NCBI GenBank assembly: GCA_027924585.1
Contig: BSBM01001920.1
Coordinates: 666,501-730,500, forward strand
DNA: 64,000 nt
DNA from: Larix kaempferi
Taxonomy: Eukaryota; Streptophyta; Pinopsida; Pinales; Pinaceae
Direction of reading: 5' to 3'
Shown: one piece after another, positions 31,813-45,025 of the stretch
Layout: each line of letters starts with the position of its first letter
Numbering within the stretch: position 1 is the first letter of the stretch
Made by a program: the position numbers and the translations under genes
Notes under the pieces: model-generated
Databases searched by the model: none
What the model saw: the letters and a program-made list of their open reading frames with translations, nothing else
What the model was told of the DNA's origin: nothing

Positions 31813-34800
31813 TCGTTATCTTTATCTCACCCAATCTAACACTTCAAAACATAAATTTGTGAAGATTATAACACGCGAGCATTATTTAATACCATAACGT
31901 GTGCGCATTATGCACACACATAACGCTAGCGCATTGCTTGTAACATTGAGCGCCAAAACACTAAAATTTGAATTTAAATATAACGTGCACTCGTTATTTG
32001 AATTTAAACATAACGCATGCGCTTTCCTTAGAGCCTAATCACCTACTCCTCCCGCGCCCGTGTGTCAGCCACTGTCCTATGTGGCTGGTTCGGACTTACC
32101 AAACCTGTGCTAAGGAATTTTTAGACCATAGCTAATTTGACATTTTCAGTATTTTTCTAAGTATGCCTGTTTTCCACCGCTCTTTACAGCATGACACACC
32201 TGACCATTAGTGACAAAATTTTAGGGATAGATAGAATTTTTTATGCAGATTCCAAATATGTAATTTTTTAAAAAAATATTGATATTTTCTATTTATTTCC
32301 TAATTTTCTTGTGTCATCACTCCGTTGGTCAAAAAACATAATGTTAGTGTTTATTCCGTAACTTTTTCATTTCACAACCATTTTTAAAAAAACTTGTATG
32401 TTGCACTAGAGGACACCGACCTCTACATGCTGTAAAACTCCAAGTCAGAATAACTACATTAAGACCTTCAAAGGATGCACCCACATTTGACGTACCATTC
32501 TCGAGGTTTTCCCACTTACATAATTAAAAAATATATAAAAAACTAAACATTTAATTTTGGAAAAATAGCGTTGCACTAGTGCTACGGGTTCTATACATGT
32601 ATACCAGATTTTGTAGCCTGAAACCGTCATTTAGGCAGTGTAAGGCTACACCCACAAAAACATATACCTTATAATTTTCCAAAAAAATAAAAGTGATTGT
32701 TAGAAAAAATGAAATTTGACATAATTATGTAAATTTTCAATACTTAAAAGTTATATATTCGGAAATGTGACTCAATTTCCTACGTTTCATCTTTTTTACT
32801 CGATGCAAGATATCTTGTGTGAGCATCTAAAAAAAAACAAATAAGTTGAGGGATGCCTGATTTTTCAGCTTTCTATTGCATCTAACGCACCAAAAGTGAC
32901 CCTCATTAGCTTGCACATGCCGTTTATTTTATTTTATTTTATTTTATATTTAAATATGATATCTCTTGTTTATGGTACAAAGGACCCCCCTCAATGTATC
33001 GATTTGACTTCTAAAGTCTCTCGAGGTGTACATACCCTATCCCCCTCCAAATTTGTACATATGACCTCCTAGGAGGAAACACATGTTCTTAACCATTAGG
33101 CTCACTCAAGCTATACCACAAACAATATAGTAGTCAAATGTTGAGAAGTTATGCATACAATCATAGAATGCCTTACATGCGCTTGCACATATGTTGACAA
33201 AGCATTAATTATAAGGTATGTTGAAAAAAAAATTCAAGCGTGCTTCAAATGCCACTCATTAATCTCCCCCTCCAAAAAAAATGGAGCACCAACTCTTTAC
33301 TACTCCATATACTCACATAGCTCATGTTACAATATTATAGATCCAAGGATTGTTTTTAATCCATTTCTCTTCTCTAAATTGGAACTCATGTCAAATAGAC
33401 AAGTAGTGCATTGTTGTGAGGCCTAATGTGCTTTGATATCCTCTATTTGTCATGGAGCCTATGGTCTCTAATTAACATGAGATTTGAATTCTTGACCATA
33501 ACATGTTCATGTACACACATACCTTCACATAGATTGTGTCTCTCTAAAATTAATGGCTAGATTGATAGCAATGGTGTTAAAGATTATGCATTGGTTGTTA
33601 ATGGAAACATGGCATCTCATCCATTGGAGTTGAACCTAGGGAACTAAAGGAGGGTCTCTTATGTGAGGTATATATCATAGTGGAATTCATGATTGAGAGG
33701 TATCTTGAGGGTTTTGATTATGATGTAACACTTTATAATGGAAAATGGATTATCTTCTCACCGCATTCCAACAAACCCACCATTCAAACTCTTTATGGTC
33801 CATGCTCACCCTTCTACAACTAGCATTTTACATATGTCAAAGCCTAGTTAGCAAAACACTCAATCTCATTCTCATTCATCTTTTATGTTAACTTCTTTTC
33901 TCCCATCAAATTAAGGACTTAATCTCATGATGTCATTACAGAGTTAGTGTATGTCCTGTCATCAGTGGAGTTGGATCTATAGAGAATTGGGGCCAAATTC
34001 CTAGAACAAGCCAAAGGACTATGGAAGAACATATCTGTAAGTCCCCACTTTCACTCTACATCATGCTCATCGATTTGTTTTTCCATTTTTCCCACTTGTG
34101 GTTGTAGATTCACAACTTTAAATCAAAGTTGGAGGACAATGCAAGAGTTGTCCTATGTGAGGTCATTTAGATGCATGGAATAATATTTTGGTGTTGGACG
34201 ACAATGGCTACAAGGAAATCAAGTGATATAACATTCTTAATTGTATTCATTAAAGACCAAATGTGTATATACTGCACAAGGACTACTACAATATTATTTT
34301 TCTATTGTTGTGACAATGCATAAAATTCTTGTCTACCAACATCAATTTTCTCTAATCCCAAGCTTCACAACTCAAAATTGAAATCATTTTGGTGAATCCA
34401 TAAACAATCGGTTTAAGCATTAGCCCTATGTGTTTCCATAAGGGTTTATTATGTAACATGTATAATGGTACATTTTTTGCTCTTTAACAATATATTTAGG
34501 GTTTTCTAAGGGTTTATTATGTAACATTTGTAATGGTACATTGTTTTGCTCTTTAACAATATATTTAGTGTTTTCTATTTCTCCTGAATATTTCTTTTAA
34601 AATTGAGTTTGTTGAAAGTCTCGCCTATTTTCCAATGGTTTTCACTATATTGGGTTGTTGTAAAGTGTCATATGATTGTAATCAAAAGGAATTTGGTGGG
34701 GATTTAAAATTATTAAGATTTAAGTCTAAGTTATATTAAAAATATGTATTTGTATATTGCAAATCAAATGTGTTAACTATTATACTAGAGTTTAGACAAG

Positions 34801-35480
34801 GTGTAAAGAGAAGTGTTATCCTCTCCACCAAGGTTTAATTCTTATAAGTGACATTTTCATCTTTTAAAAAGTATATTGTTTATTTAACATTTATCCCATC
34901 AATTCAATAATATTTATAAATCTTAAAGGATTTAAAACTTGTAATAATTGAAATGTGCAACATGGAGTCATTCAAAAATTGATGCCCAAATTCCCGAACA
35001 TGGGTACTGTGTAGTGAATGTATTAGAATCCTCCTTTGAAATAATATTAGTATGAATGTGTGTGCATGAATGAGGATTCCATGTGAAAGTAGAGTCATAA
35101 CCCGGGATTGATAGATTTGAATTTGACAAACAATTGGACATTTGACATAATCCAAACTCCTCCACTCGATATAGAAATAAATCTATATCATGAAATCCAA
35201 TACTTCAAAAATAAACTAACTAGCACCCAAAATGGTTCCATTGCATTCAGAAAGAGTTGAAATAGGGTTTCTTCAAAATTCTAGAAAACACGAAAGCATT
35301 TCTATTGAACTTGAAAATTGGTAGAAGGTCATAGCATTACCTTTCAGACTCTGATGAAATATCTACATAACAGAACCTGCGGAATTAGATAACCCGACAT
35401 TAATAAAATGTCATGTACTTTAAAAAATCCACACATGTTCATCTTTTGGGAAGTAACAAAACATATTAAAGGTATGAAAT
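31813..35480. other. AT-rich spacer, no gene seen
   Basis: Notable contents: a cluster of ATAACG / CGCATTAT words at 31885-32030, a (TTTTA)n stretch at about 32926-32945, and a 68-bp tandem duplication at 34440-34575 (AAGGGTTTATTATGTAACAT in both copies). ORFs at 33151-33426 and 34904-35165 have no recognisable domain. No tRNA or rRNA is recognised. Confidence 0.4.
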
Positions 35481-35508
35481 TTCAAGAGAAACTCGAATTG
35501 AGCACTCA

Positions 35509-35603
35509 CAGCGGGAGGCAGCCTGTAATAAGTCCAACTGCAAAATAGGAGCAGATGGATGGAAATCCAAATCAAAGGGTTGATCCTCTAGTTCAATGTA
35601 CAT
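35509..35603 (-). pseudogene. WDR55-like WD40 protein, N-terminal exon fragment with frameshift
   Basis: On the - strand an ATG at 35603 starts M-Y-I-E-L-E-D-Q-P-F-D-L-D-F-H-P-S, which resembles the start of plant WDR55-type WD40 proteins. After A-P-I-L the frame must shift by one base (near 35540) to continue A-V-G-L-I-T-G, again as in that family (typically A-S-G-L-I-T-G). The segment then runs into GTGAGTGC, a good splice donor at about 35513. No later exon is found to the left within the window. WDR55 is a nuclear/nucleolar WD40 protein tied to rRNA processing and DDB1-CUL4 complexes; this fragment is most likely a dead copy, or exon 1 of a damaged gene. Confidence 0.5.
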
Positions 35604-38600
35604 CTGTATATATCTGTCCCTTCCTGTCGCCAACTCCTCTATACACTTTGAGATTGAATATGAGGCCCGCAAGTATTGATATGCAAAAGAAGAGATTTAG
35701 GAAAACTAACCAGTTTGATTATATTGGACTTGCTGACAAGGAAGATCAATATTAAAAAAAATAAAACCTCTAGTAGAGGATTTATAAATGTGTACTCAAA
35801 GTACACAGCCCTTTACCAGTTTGATATTATTCTGAACACAAAGGACAATATATATTCTTATAACCTGTAGAAAGAATAATCATCCATGTAAATTAACGCA
35901 AAAAAAACTCATATAAGAAACTAACGATATAAAAAAACCATATTCCCTCTTTCTAATGATAATCCTATAATTTCCATTTGGAGAATTTCTTGTATATATT
36001 CGGAGAATTTCTTGTAAGAATGAAGGCCTGCATTACAAATATCTCTATAATTTGGACATTCCAGAAACCCCAAGAGAACGAAGGAAATCCTGTAATAAAA
36101 GTTAAGAGATTTTTCCGTTAGGGTTTTTGGCACGTCGAGGTATACAATTCCTATAGCAGGATAACTTAACAGATTTGAGGTTAATATGGATCTGTCATAG
36201 AGTAAGGCCAAATGCAGCATGAAATTCCATGCTACCCGCCATTGCTTGTGTAAATATCAACAACAAAAGTGTAGTAGAAAGCATTAAAAAGAAGAATCAT
36301 TATGAGTGCAAAGAAGAGCGCAACCAAGCACATAATTTAAAGAGATGCATCTCGTCAGCAAAGAAAAAAATCCCTACAAGACTACTTTACTATGCATTTT
36401 GCATTTATATATGTATGATACTGCTCTAAGAGAAATCACTTGAACTACATATGCTTATAGGAATAGATAACCAAAGGACAAGAGACATTTTTCAGTTTTC
36501 CAAAATTTTTAAAAATGCTTTTTAAGACCTAAATGGTAATTATATTATTATAAGACATGACCTAATCTGTCTTTTAAACCATATAACTATTACAAAGCAA
36601 ATAATTAAGATTGTCATTTGATCCTACTAACAATAATTAAAGTAACTTCTTATGGGAAAAAATAGCTCCTCAAACAACTAGCTCTAATTTCATAGAAGGA
36701 AAAATGCAAACTTAAATTCAACTCAAATATGCCACAAAATTGCAATGAAAGCAATATCAAGGGTAAAATCCCACAAGATCATTCAAAATAAATAAATCTT
36801 GAAGCCACTGAATTTTCAAAACTAAAATTAATACTTACATAACAAACATGTTCTTTCATATGCCCATCAATTTTGTATTTAATTACATTATAGCTACACG
36901 TTATAAACCATTAATCTGAATCTTAAGATTTCATTCAGTTTCAAAAACACATGGAAACCCTACAAGAATTTTGCTTTGTTTCCTGCGAAAGAGGATAATA
37001 AGTTACAATAGCAAGCGCATAACACAATAATACAATAAAAAATCCTTTTAAGACTATCATCAGTGAGTAAACCATTCATAAATATTCTTTTATCCAAATA
37101 AACAGGATATATAAGACGCAGTTATGATTAACATGAAGATTCATGATGCATTCTACCTTCTTCATTCAAGAAAACACCGTGAAGGAAAAACACAGAAGTT
37201 TTTCTTCCATATAAATTCGGATTTGGCTAGCATGCTAAGGCAACACAACGAAGGAATCAATGGCATGTGTTAGCACCTGAAATAAAGGGGTTGTCCTAAT
37301 TTTTTTAAGGAAGAGGAGTGGCATGAGAATTGGTGCCATGACTTGTCCTGTGACAATTGGTCACTCCGTTAGATCCCACACACCTATACAAAATAAGCAA
37401 AGACAACGAAAATAAATTTAAATTTTCAAAACTTAGTAACCATTTATATCCCAAAGATCGCAAATATGCATATTACATTGTAATCTTTGTCATGTCAAGA
37501 TTCCTAAATCTTCACGTGCAAGAGAGATAGAGATTGAAAGAAATTCAATTTCCAAACTCCAAAGAGAGCGAGCAACTAGGTTGTTCAATAAGCATTTAGC
37601 CAGACTCTACTCTGCTCTCATTTAAGATGATGTGGACCTTGACTGTAAAATTAGGGCAGAATTTGCTATCATTCAAGATTATGTCTGAGGCATCAACCTG
37701 AATTCCATGTGGAGCATCGGATGCATCTTTCGACTGCATCACATGCACCTCGACTACAACAACATTTCAATATAATATGCAATAGAAGGACAACTTACCA
37801 ACACTATGCAGCAAGCGCGTCATCCAATCCATAGTGCATCGTGCCACCCCAAAAAGATCGAAGAACAAGGAAAACAGTTATTGTTGGAGCGCTTGAATGC
37901 CTACAGGTTACTGTAGCTCTGTGTAGGATAACCTAGACGTCGATCAGGACCTCTTTCCTTGGAAGAACCCTATATTGGGATTTTTATCCTACTACTCTAT
38001 TGCTTGCATAGTACCAAAGAAAGAAAGAAAAAGACCTAAAGTAGCTGACCGTTCTCTTGACCCGTATTGGGAATGGTGGATAGAAAAATATAAATACATT
38101 CTTTCGCGGTCTTCCTTTCTTGGGATTAAGGCAAGATTTTTAATGCAATGCAAGCTTACCTTGATTAGAGTCAAGACCATCAAAAACTTGCAGACTCATG
38201 TGTACATTAAAAACTTGCAGACTCATGAGAACCCATAAGACATTTAAACCAGGATGACGTTGGCCCGGAACCCCCTCTTGGGAAGGGAAAAACTAGGACT
38301 AAGTCATCCTCCTGCAACCAATAAGAATTTAAAAATATCATTTTTTAAATTTCCATTTGACATAATACATTTCAAATTATAGTTCAGACTATAGTTGAGG
38401 TAAAATTTATAGCCTATTTATAGGCTCTAGATGCAAAATAATAGATTTTTCCCGATACATATATAATCCCCTTCCGGGACATAATAAATGAGTATAAATG
38501 TATTTGAATTATAAATTTATTAAGTATTGTGATAAAAGAGGAGAATATGGAGAAGGTCTCGTCCCATAGCATGAGGGATTTCCTGGACTAGATAGAGCTG

Positions 38601-39295
38601 AAATATAATGAAGGCGAGCCTGTGAACCAGTAATGATCTTAGTAGGCAACACAGGGTTATACCTCAGCCCATGAAATGATACAAAAGGTAGAAAAGAATC
38701 AGAGTAGTCCACGTTATCTTTCTTGGGGACTACCTAGATTTCTGAATAGCTAGAGGTTTAGTTGCTTCCTAAAAGCACCTCATTCATCTTCAAGAAAACA
38801 ACAGTTTCTCAAAGCTGTTTGAGGCCGACCCCTGAGTCTATTTATTCCTTCACCCAAAGAAACATGTGTACCTAACATGTATGGTATACGTGTAAAAGCT
38901 ACAGGCCTGAGTAAAAGTCAGTAAACGACCTGTATGCCCTGTAAAAGCTGCAGGCCTGAGTATAAGTCTAAAATCATTTGAGTTTCAAATTTATTAAACA
39001 TGCAAGATTGTTAACACACTTAAATAAATCTATATTTATTTGTATTACAAATTGAGATCAAATTTAAGTGCGTGTCTATTTAATATTAATTCATTCATAG
39101 TAAATAATTAAAAAAATTACATCTTAATAAATTTTGTTTGATAAATCAAAATTTAAAACGGATTTATCGTAATTTTCTTTTTTTAATCTTGTATAAAAAA
39201 ATAAAATTAAACTTAATAGCATTATTTTTTTGTTATCATATGATAATGATGATGATAGTTATGAATGTCCACTAGACCAACTTTCGTCTATGGAT
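35604..39295. other. AT-rich spacer with possible upstream region of the WDR55-like fragment
   Basis: On the - strand a telo-box-like AAAAACCCTAACGG (about 36115-36130) sits ~500 bp upstream of the WDR55-like ATG; such boxes are common in promoters of plant ribosome-biogenesis genes. A 51-bp duplication with TGTAAAAGCTRCAGGCCTGA occurs at 38891 and 38941. An ORF at 37975-38238 (87 codons, Lys/Arg-rich) is not recognised. The rest shows no gene. Confidence 0.35.
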
Positions 39296-39499
39296 GTAAT
39301 GCCCATATTTTGACCCTTATGGTTTATTGGCTTCAATGTAAATACAATGTGTGTTTTCCCTAGTGTGGAGCTCAAGGCCAAGGCCCCACTAGTGGATGTT
39401 CACGTTTTATTTGCATAGGAAAGTATTTGACAGTTTGGTTACCCATGTGATGGTTAAGCTATGAAGATTTGTAAATGATCACTATAACAAATCATGGAA

Positions 39500-40560
39500 T
39501 TAGCGTCCCATTTAGCGTCCCTTTTTAGTGTATTTTTTTTCTTATTGAATGGTCGAAGTAGACGCTAAATGGGACACGTCATGTACAAAACGTTAAGAGT
39601 CTAAATAGCGTCTTTTTCTGCTTCCTATATAGCATCCTTTCTGATGTCTAAAATAGCGCCCATTTTTTTGCTTCCAGAATACCGTCCAATTTTGCTTCCT
39701 AAATGACGTCGAGGTTTACTTCCTAAATAACATCCTATTTTTCTTCCTAGAGATCGTCATCTTTTACTTCATAAATGACATCCCCATTAGCACCCTATTT
39801 GCTTCCTTAAAAGCGTCATGTTAGCATTTATGTTTCCATCTACATTCGCACCATATTTGCATCCAAATTAGCATCCAATTTTGCATCCATATTTGCTACC
39901 ACTTTAGCATCCCATTTTGAACCACGTTTTACTTCCAATAGCACCAATTTTCGCTTCTAATTTTGCACCAATTTTTGCTTCCTTTTTTGCATCATGATTT
40001 GCTACCAAAATGGTGCCAAATTTTTATTCTATTGTTGCACCATATTTTGCTTCCTATGTAGCACCATGTTTTTCATCCAAACTAACATCTTATTTTGCTA
40101 CAATATCAACACCATGTTTGGCTTCCTCATTAGCGTCAACTATTGCATCCTTTTTAAATCTTAGTTTTGCATCTCTATTGATGTCAACATATGCACCATG
40201 TTTTGCTACCACTTTAGTGCCCAATTTAGGGTCCATTTTTACTCCCACACTAGTGCCACATTTTGCCTCCCGTTTAGCTCTTTGAATTTCTTCTTGTTTT
40301 GCTTCCTGATGAACACTACATTTAGCTTCCCATTAAGCATCTAATTTTGCTTCTTTGTTGGCCACTAGTTTAGCTTCTACTTTGGCTTCTACTTTGGCAT
40401 CCAAAATAGCATCATAATTGACTTCCAACTTAGTGCTAGGTATCAATGTTGCTTCTAGATCTATGACATAGTGAGCTTCCATTTTAGCTCCTAGTTTTGC
40501 TTCCTATTTTGCTTTCTTATTAGCACCACATTAGGATTGCAATTTAACACCTACAACTAT
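39500..40560. repeat. Subterminal repeat region of the CACTA element
   Basis: Degenerate 20-30-bp units of the type TTTTGCTTCC / TTAGCRTCC repeat about 40 times. CACTA elements carry such subterminal motifs as transposase-binding sites, although 1 kb on one side is unusually long. The ORF at 40010-40285 is produced by the repeat. Confidence 0.65.
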
Positions 40561-42500
40561 ATCCAATTGTGTGCTAATATATTTATTATATCAAATTATT
40601 ATAATTATTTCATTAATTTCAATAGTTCTCATATAACATTTAGTTCATAGTTTTAAAATAATATAATGAAACATTCAAATTAATTGTAGATACCATTATT
40701 GAAATTAATTGCATATCATTTATGAAGAAAATTTAACACAAACAAACAACATTTATCTAAAGTAGTAACATCATCATATATATTAATTTTATTTGAAAAT
40801 ATCATCGACAACTTCCAATATAGATAAATTTACAATATCATAATGATAACATCACCATTATCTTTCATCAAAAGAAGTGAAATTATAAAACATCATCACA
40901 TCAATAACCTATCATACAGATCATCATATTAAGGTTAAAAGAACAAGTGAACGATATATATAGTGAAAATACCAATATCAAAAGAAATATCTTTTTAAAT
41001 ATCCATATATAGAAATGTCAAAATGATCAAGGGTATTCAAAGTTTATATGTCAACATAAATACACCATACAAATCAAAATGAACCAGAATTTAATATGAA
41101 CTTGGATCATCACAAAAATACATGTCTAGTAGCATCGAGAAAGCAATAAACATCCACAATCTCAATAGTAGCATTAATGGATACCATCAGCATCATCATC
41201 ACCACCATTATCATCCTCATCCTCATCCTCATCCTCATCATCCTCATCTATCCGAACATCATATTCATCATCATTTTCATATGATCCATTTGCATCATTA
41301 TGAGCAATATATTTCTCTGGTACATTGCTGACAACATAATCTACATCATCTAAGGATTCATCTTCACCATTTTTCTGCAAACAAGAAGAAATAATCAATT
41401 TAAAACATTAGTATTAATTTCATTGCATAATGCATATTTGTGTTATATTGCAAATATTTGTGTTATAATTTATGCATTCTCATGAGTTTTCCAACCATGA
41501 ATATAAACATCACCTCATCAACAGATAGTAACCACACATATAAAGTGTATCCACAACCGTGCACACACTCACACATACACACACATGTACACCATAAATT
41601 TTCATATCACAACAAGACATAGAGGCAAGGAAAAATAGACATCCCAGTGATTATATATAAAGTGAAGAAAAATATGATATCACATATAGTATCTGCTTCA
41701 AACCATTTTTTTGGCCTAAGGTTGTTATATCATTAAATCTCTATATATAACATGGTATTCAATCTATATCTTTAAGAGCATTTTAACCATGGTTTTCATT
41801 TCTCAATCAAGTTCATGAATTGTTTACATTTTTAATCTAAAAGTAAATTTATTATAACATGCTTGATAATATCCCCTCATAAATATGGCTAAACGAATCT
41901 TATCATAAATATAGTTTTTAACATATTTATCATATCATTGGTATAATAATCGCAAAGCTTACAAAGCTTCGTTGGATTCATGTTTGTTGGGTTAGGAACC
42001 TCATTCTTTAACCTCTTATATTGACCTAGGTTCTGCGCAGTTGTGGTCCAACAAAACCCTTCTTCACTGGTCCAACAAAACCCTTCTTCAACAAAAGATG
42101 TTTTTCTAAAAATATCTTTTGAAAGATGTGTTTTTAACTAAAATGCCCACATCTCACAAACAATAAGGAACCAGAGAAAACGAAAAACATAAAAATTGTA
42201 GAGAATTTCAAGATATTTTCAATGGTCCAAAGTCCTCCCAATCCCAAATTACGAGCGAAACATTACGACCAAAATACAAAATATTCCTTGAATATTTTAA
42301 AGCATCTTTTGAAAGATGTTTTTTTTACTACAATTCCTGCATCTCACAAACAGTAAGTAATTAGAGAAACCTCAAAACATCAAAGTTGTAGCTAATTTAA
42401 AAAGATTTCCAACGGTCCAAAATTATCCCAATTCCGAGTTACGAGTGAAAATTTATGCCCACAATACGAAAGATTCCTAGAATATTTATTAAATATGATA
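40561..42500. other. Internal region of the CACTA element
   Basis: AT-rich, with one plausible coding remnant at 41174-41374 and dinucleotide CA-rich DNA near 41560-41590. At 42015-42470 two diverged ~200-bp copies share ATCTCACAAACARTAAG and TTACGAGYGAAA words. No transposase motif is visible. Confidence 0.4.
41174..41374 (-). pseudogene. Acidic C-terminal exon remnant (possible transposon protein)
   Basis: On the - strand a strong 3' splice acceptor, TTCTTCTTGTTTGCAG, precedes about 66 codons ending at a TAA at 41174. The peptide begins N-G-E-D-E-S-L-D-D-V-D-Y and becomes almost pure Asp/Glu. Many CACTA TNP2-like transposases end in acidic tails, so this may be the last exon of the element's own gene, but no upstream exon is recognisable. 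Chance coding of a triplet repeat after a chance acceptor is the alternative. Confidence 0.35.
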
Positions 42501-42509
42501 CATTTTAGT

Positions 42510-45025
42510 GTTGGGTAGAATGTTATGATGTAGTGCAATTTCAACATGATAGGATAAGATTTTGAAAAATGTGTCGAGCAAGTTAATGGGCATCACGTTC
42601 ATCTTTCCCTTTACCAAGCACACTTATAGGAGACAATAGAGTTCAATTTCATTGTTTGGTTTGGTTTTTATGCCCTCGATTGAAATTTGTTTGTTGTCCT
42701 TGAATGGACTTGGGAAGCGAGATGAAACTTGCCATAAATCGAAAACCGTGGCTCCGATGGGAAAACCTTAAGCTCTGTTGGATTCGTGGCATCCAAGTAC
42801 CACTAGGGACACCCATTTCCAGTGGCTTCGTGGGCCGAAAGATGTCTATTTTGACGACTTTCTGAACTACAGTTATGCTAAGTGAAGTGCAGTGCAATTT
42901 CTACACGATAAGCTAATATTTTGAAAAATGTGTCGAGCAAGTGTATGGGCATCGTAGTCATCTCTCCCTTGCCCAAAAGAACATGCAAGAGGCAATAAAA
43001 CTCAATTCCGTTGGTCGGTTTGGTTTTTATGCCACCGGTTGAAATTTGCTTTGTGCCCCTGAATGGCCTTGGGAAGCGAGATGAAGCTCTACATAACTTG
43101 AAAATATTGGATCCGATGGACAAACCGTAAATTACATTGGGTACCCCTAGGAACACCCCTATCAAGTGGCTTCATGGACCGAAATTTGTCTATTTTGATG
43201 GTTTTCTAAACTAGGGTTTTGTTAAGTGACGTGTAGCGCAATTTTTGCACGATAGGCTAATATTTTGAAAAATGTGTTGAGCGAGTACATGGGCATTACA
43301 GTGATCTCGTCCTTACCCAAACACAATTGTAGGAGGCAATGGAACTCAATTTCATTGGTCATATTAGTTGTTATGCCCCAGTTGAAATTTTCCCTGTGTC
43401 CTTGAATAACCTTGGGAAGCGAGATGAAACTCGTCATAACTCGAAAACCGGGGCTCCAATGAAAAAACAGTTAGTTTCATTGGATTCCTGACACCCAAGT
43501 ACTTCTAGGGACAACCTTTTCCAGTGGCTCCATTGACCAAAGGTTATCTATTTTGTCGCTTTTCTAAAATAGGGTTTGCGTAGTGGTATGCAATGCAATT
43601 TATGCACCATAGGCTCATATTTTGAAAAATGTGGGGAGAGACTATGTGGGAATCGTGGTCATCTCGTCCTTTCCCAAACACACTTGTAGGAGGAAACACA
43701 ACTCAATTCCGTTGCTCAGTTTGTTTTTTATGCCCTGATTGAAATTTGCATGGTGTCCCTGACTAGCCTTGGGAAGCAAGATGAAACTCATCATAACTCA
43801 AAAACCCTGACTCCGGTGGAAAACCATCAGTTCCGATGGATTTGTGACATCCAAGTAGCACTATGAATACCCCTTTCCGGTGGCTTCATGGACCGAAAGT
43901 TATCTATTTTGATGGTTTTCTAAACTAGGGTTTTGCAAAGTGACATGAAATGCAATTTCTATATGATATGCTAATATTTTTAAAAATGTGCTGAGTGAGT
44001 GCGTGGGCATGGAAGTTGTCTTGTCCTTTCCCGAACACACTTGCAGGAGGAAACAAAACTCAATTTCATTGCTCGGTTTGGTTTTTATGCCCCCGATTGA
44101 AATTTTCCTAGTGTCCCTGAATGGCCTTGGGAAGCGAGATGAAACTCACAATAACTCGAAAATTATGGCTCCAATGGAAAAAGCATCAGCTTTGTTGAAT
44201 TAGAGACACCCAAGTACCGTTAGGGACACCCCTGTATAGTGGCTTCGTGGACCGAAATATTTCTATTTTGACGGTTTTCTAAACTAGGGTTTTGCTAAGT
44301 GAAGTGCAGTGCAATTTATGCACGATAGGATAATATTTTGAAAAATGTGTTGAGATAGTGCATGGGAATCATAGTCATCTCTCCCTTTCCCAAACAAACA
44401 TGCAGGGAGAAACAGAAATCAATTTCGTTGCTCGGTTTGGTTTTTATGTCAGCGGTTGAAATTTTCCTGGTGCCCCTGAATGGCCTTGGGAAGCAAGATG
44501 AAGCTCTCCATAACTCAAAAATCATGGATCCAATGGACAAACATTCGATTCGATTGGATTTGTTACATCCGAGTACCATAAGGGACACCCCTTTCAAGTG
44601 GCTTCATGGAATAAAAGTTGTCTATTTTGACTGTTTTCTAAACTAGAGTTTTGTTAAGTGACGTGTAGTGCAATTTCTGCACAATAGGCTAATATTTTGA
44701 AAAATGTGTTGAGCAAGTGCATGGGAATCACATTCATCTATCCCTTGCCCAAACACAATTGTAGGAGAAAATGGAACTCAATAACGTTGATCAGCTCGGT
44801 TTTTATTCTCCGAGTTGAAATTTTCCCTCTGTCCTTGAATGGCCTTGGGAAGCGAGTTGAAATTTGCCATAACTCAAAAACGGAGTCTCCAATGGAAAAA
44901 CCGTCAGTTTCATTAGATTCTCGACACCCAAGTACCACTAGGGATATCCCTTTCTAGTGGTTCCATTGACCAAAAGTTGTCTATTTTGACAATTTTCTAA
45001 AATAGGGTTTTGCGTAGTGATATGC
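42510..45025. repeat. Seven-copy ~355-bp tandem array inside the CACTA element
   Basis: A marker word TTTTGAAAAATGTG (one copy has TTTTTAAAAATGTG) recurs near 42561, 42920, 43263, 43621, 43979, 44336 and 44695, i.e. periods of 344-359 bp. Other conserved words are CTTGGGAAGCGAGATGAA, GGCTCCRATGG and GTCTATTTTGACGGTTTTCT. Copies are diverged from each other. Several short ORFs on both strands recur with the period and are not genes. Confidence 0.9.

Noticed and set aside
31136-31897. ORFs of 138-232 codons over the GA-rich and (ATC)n blocks
   Set aside because: Low-complexity by-products of simple repeats with no non-repetitive domain.
33151-33426. 91-codon ORF with several Cys residues
   Set aside because: No conserved Cys spacing or family resemblance; flanking DNA is non-coding and AT-rich.
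37975-38238. 87-codon Lys/Arg-rich ORF
   Set aside because: No recognisable motif, no clear splice sites, and the end is made by an internal duplication of AAAACTTGCAGACTCATG.
42878-44957. Repeated ~70-95-codon ORFs on both strands in the 355-bp array
   Set aside because: They recur with the tandem period and decay by random stops; not independent genes.
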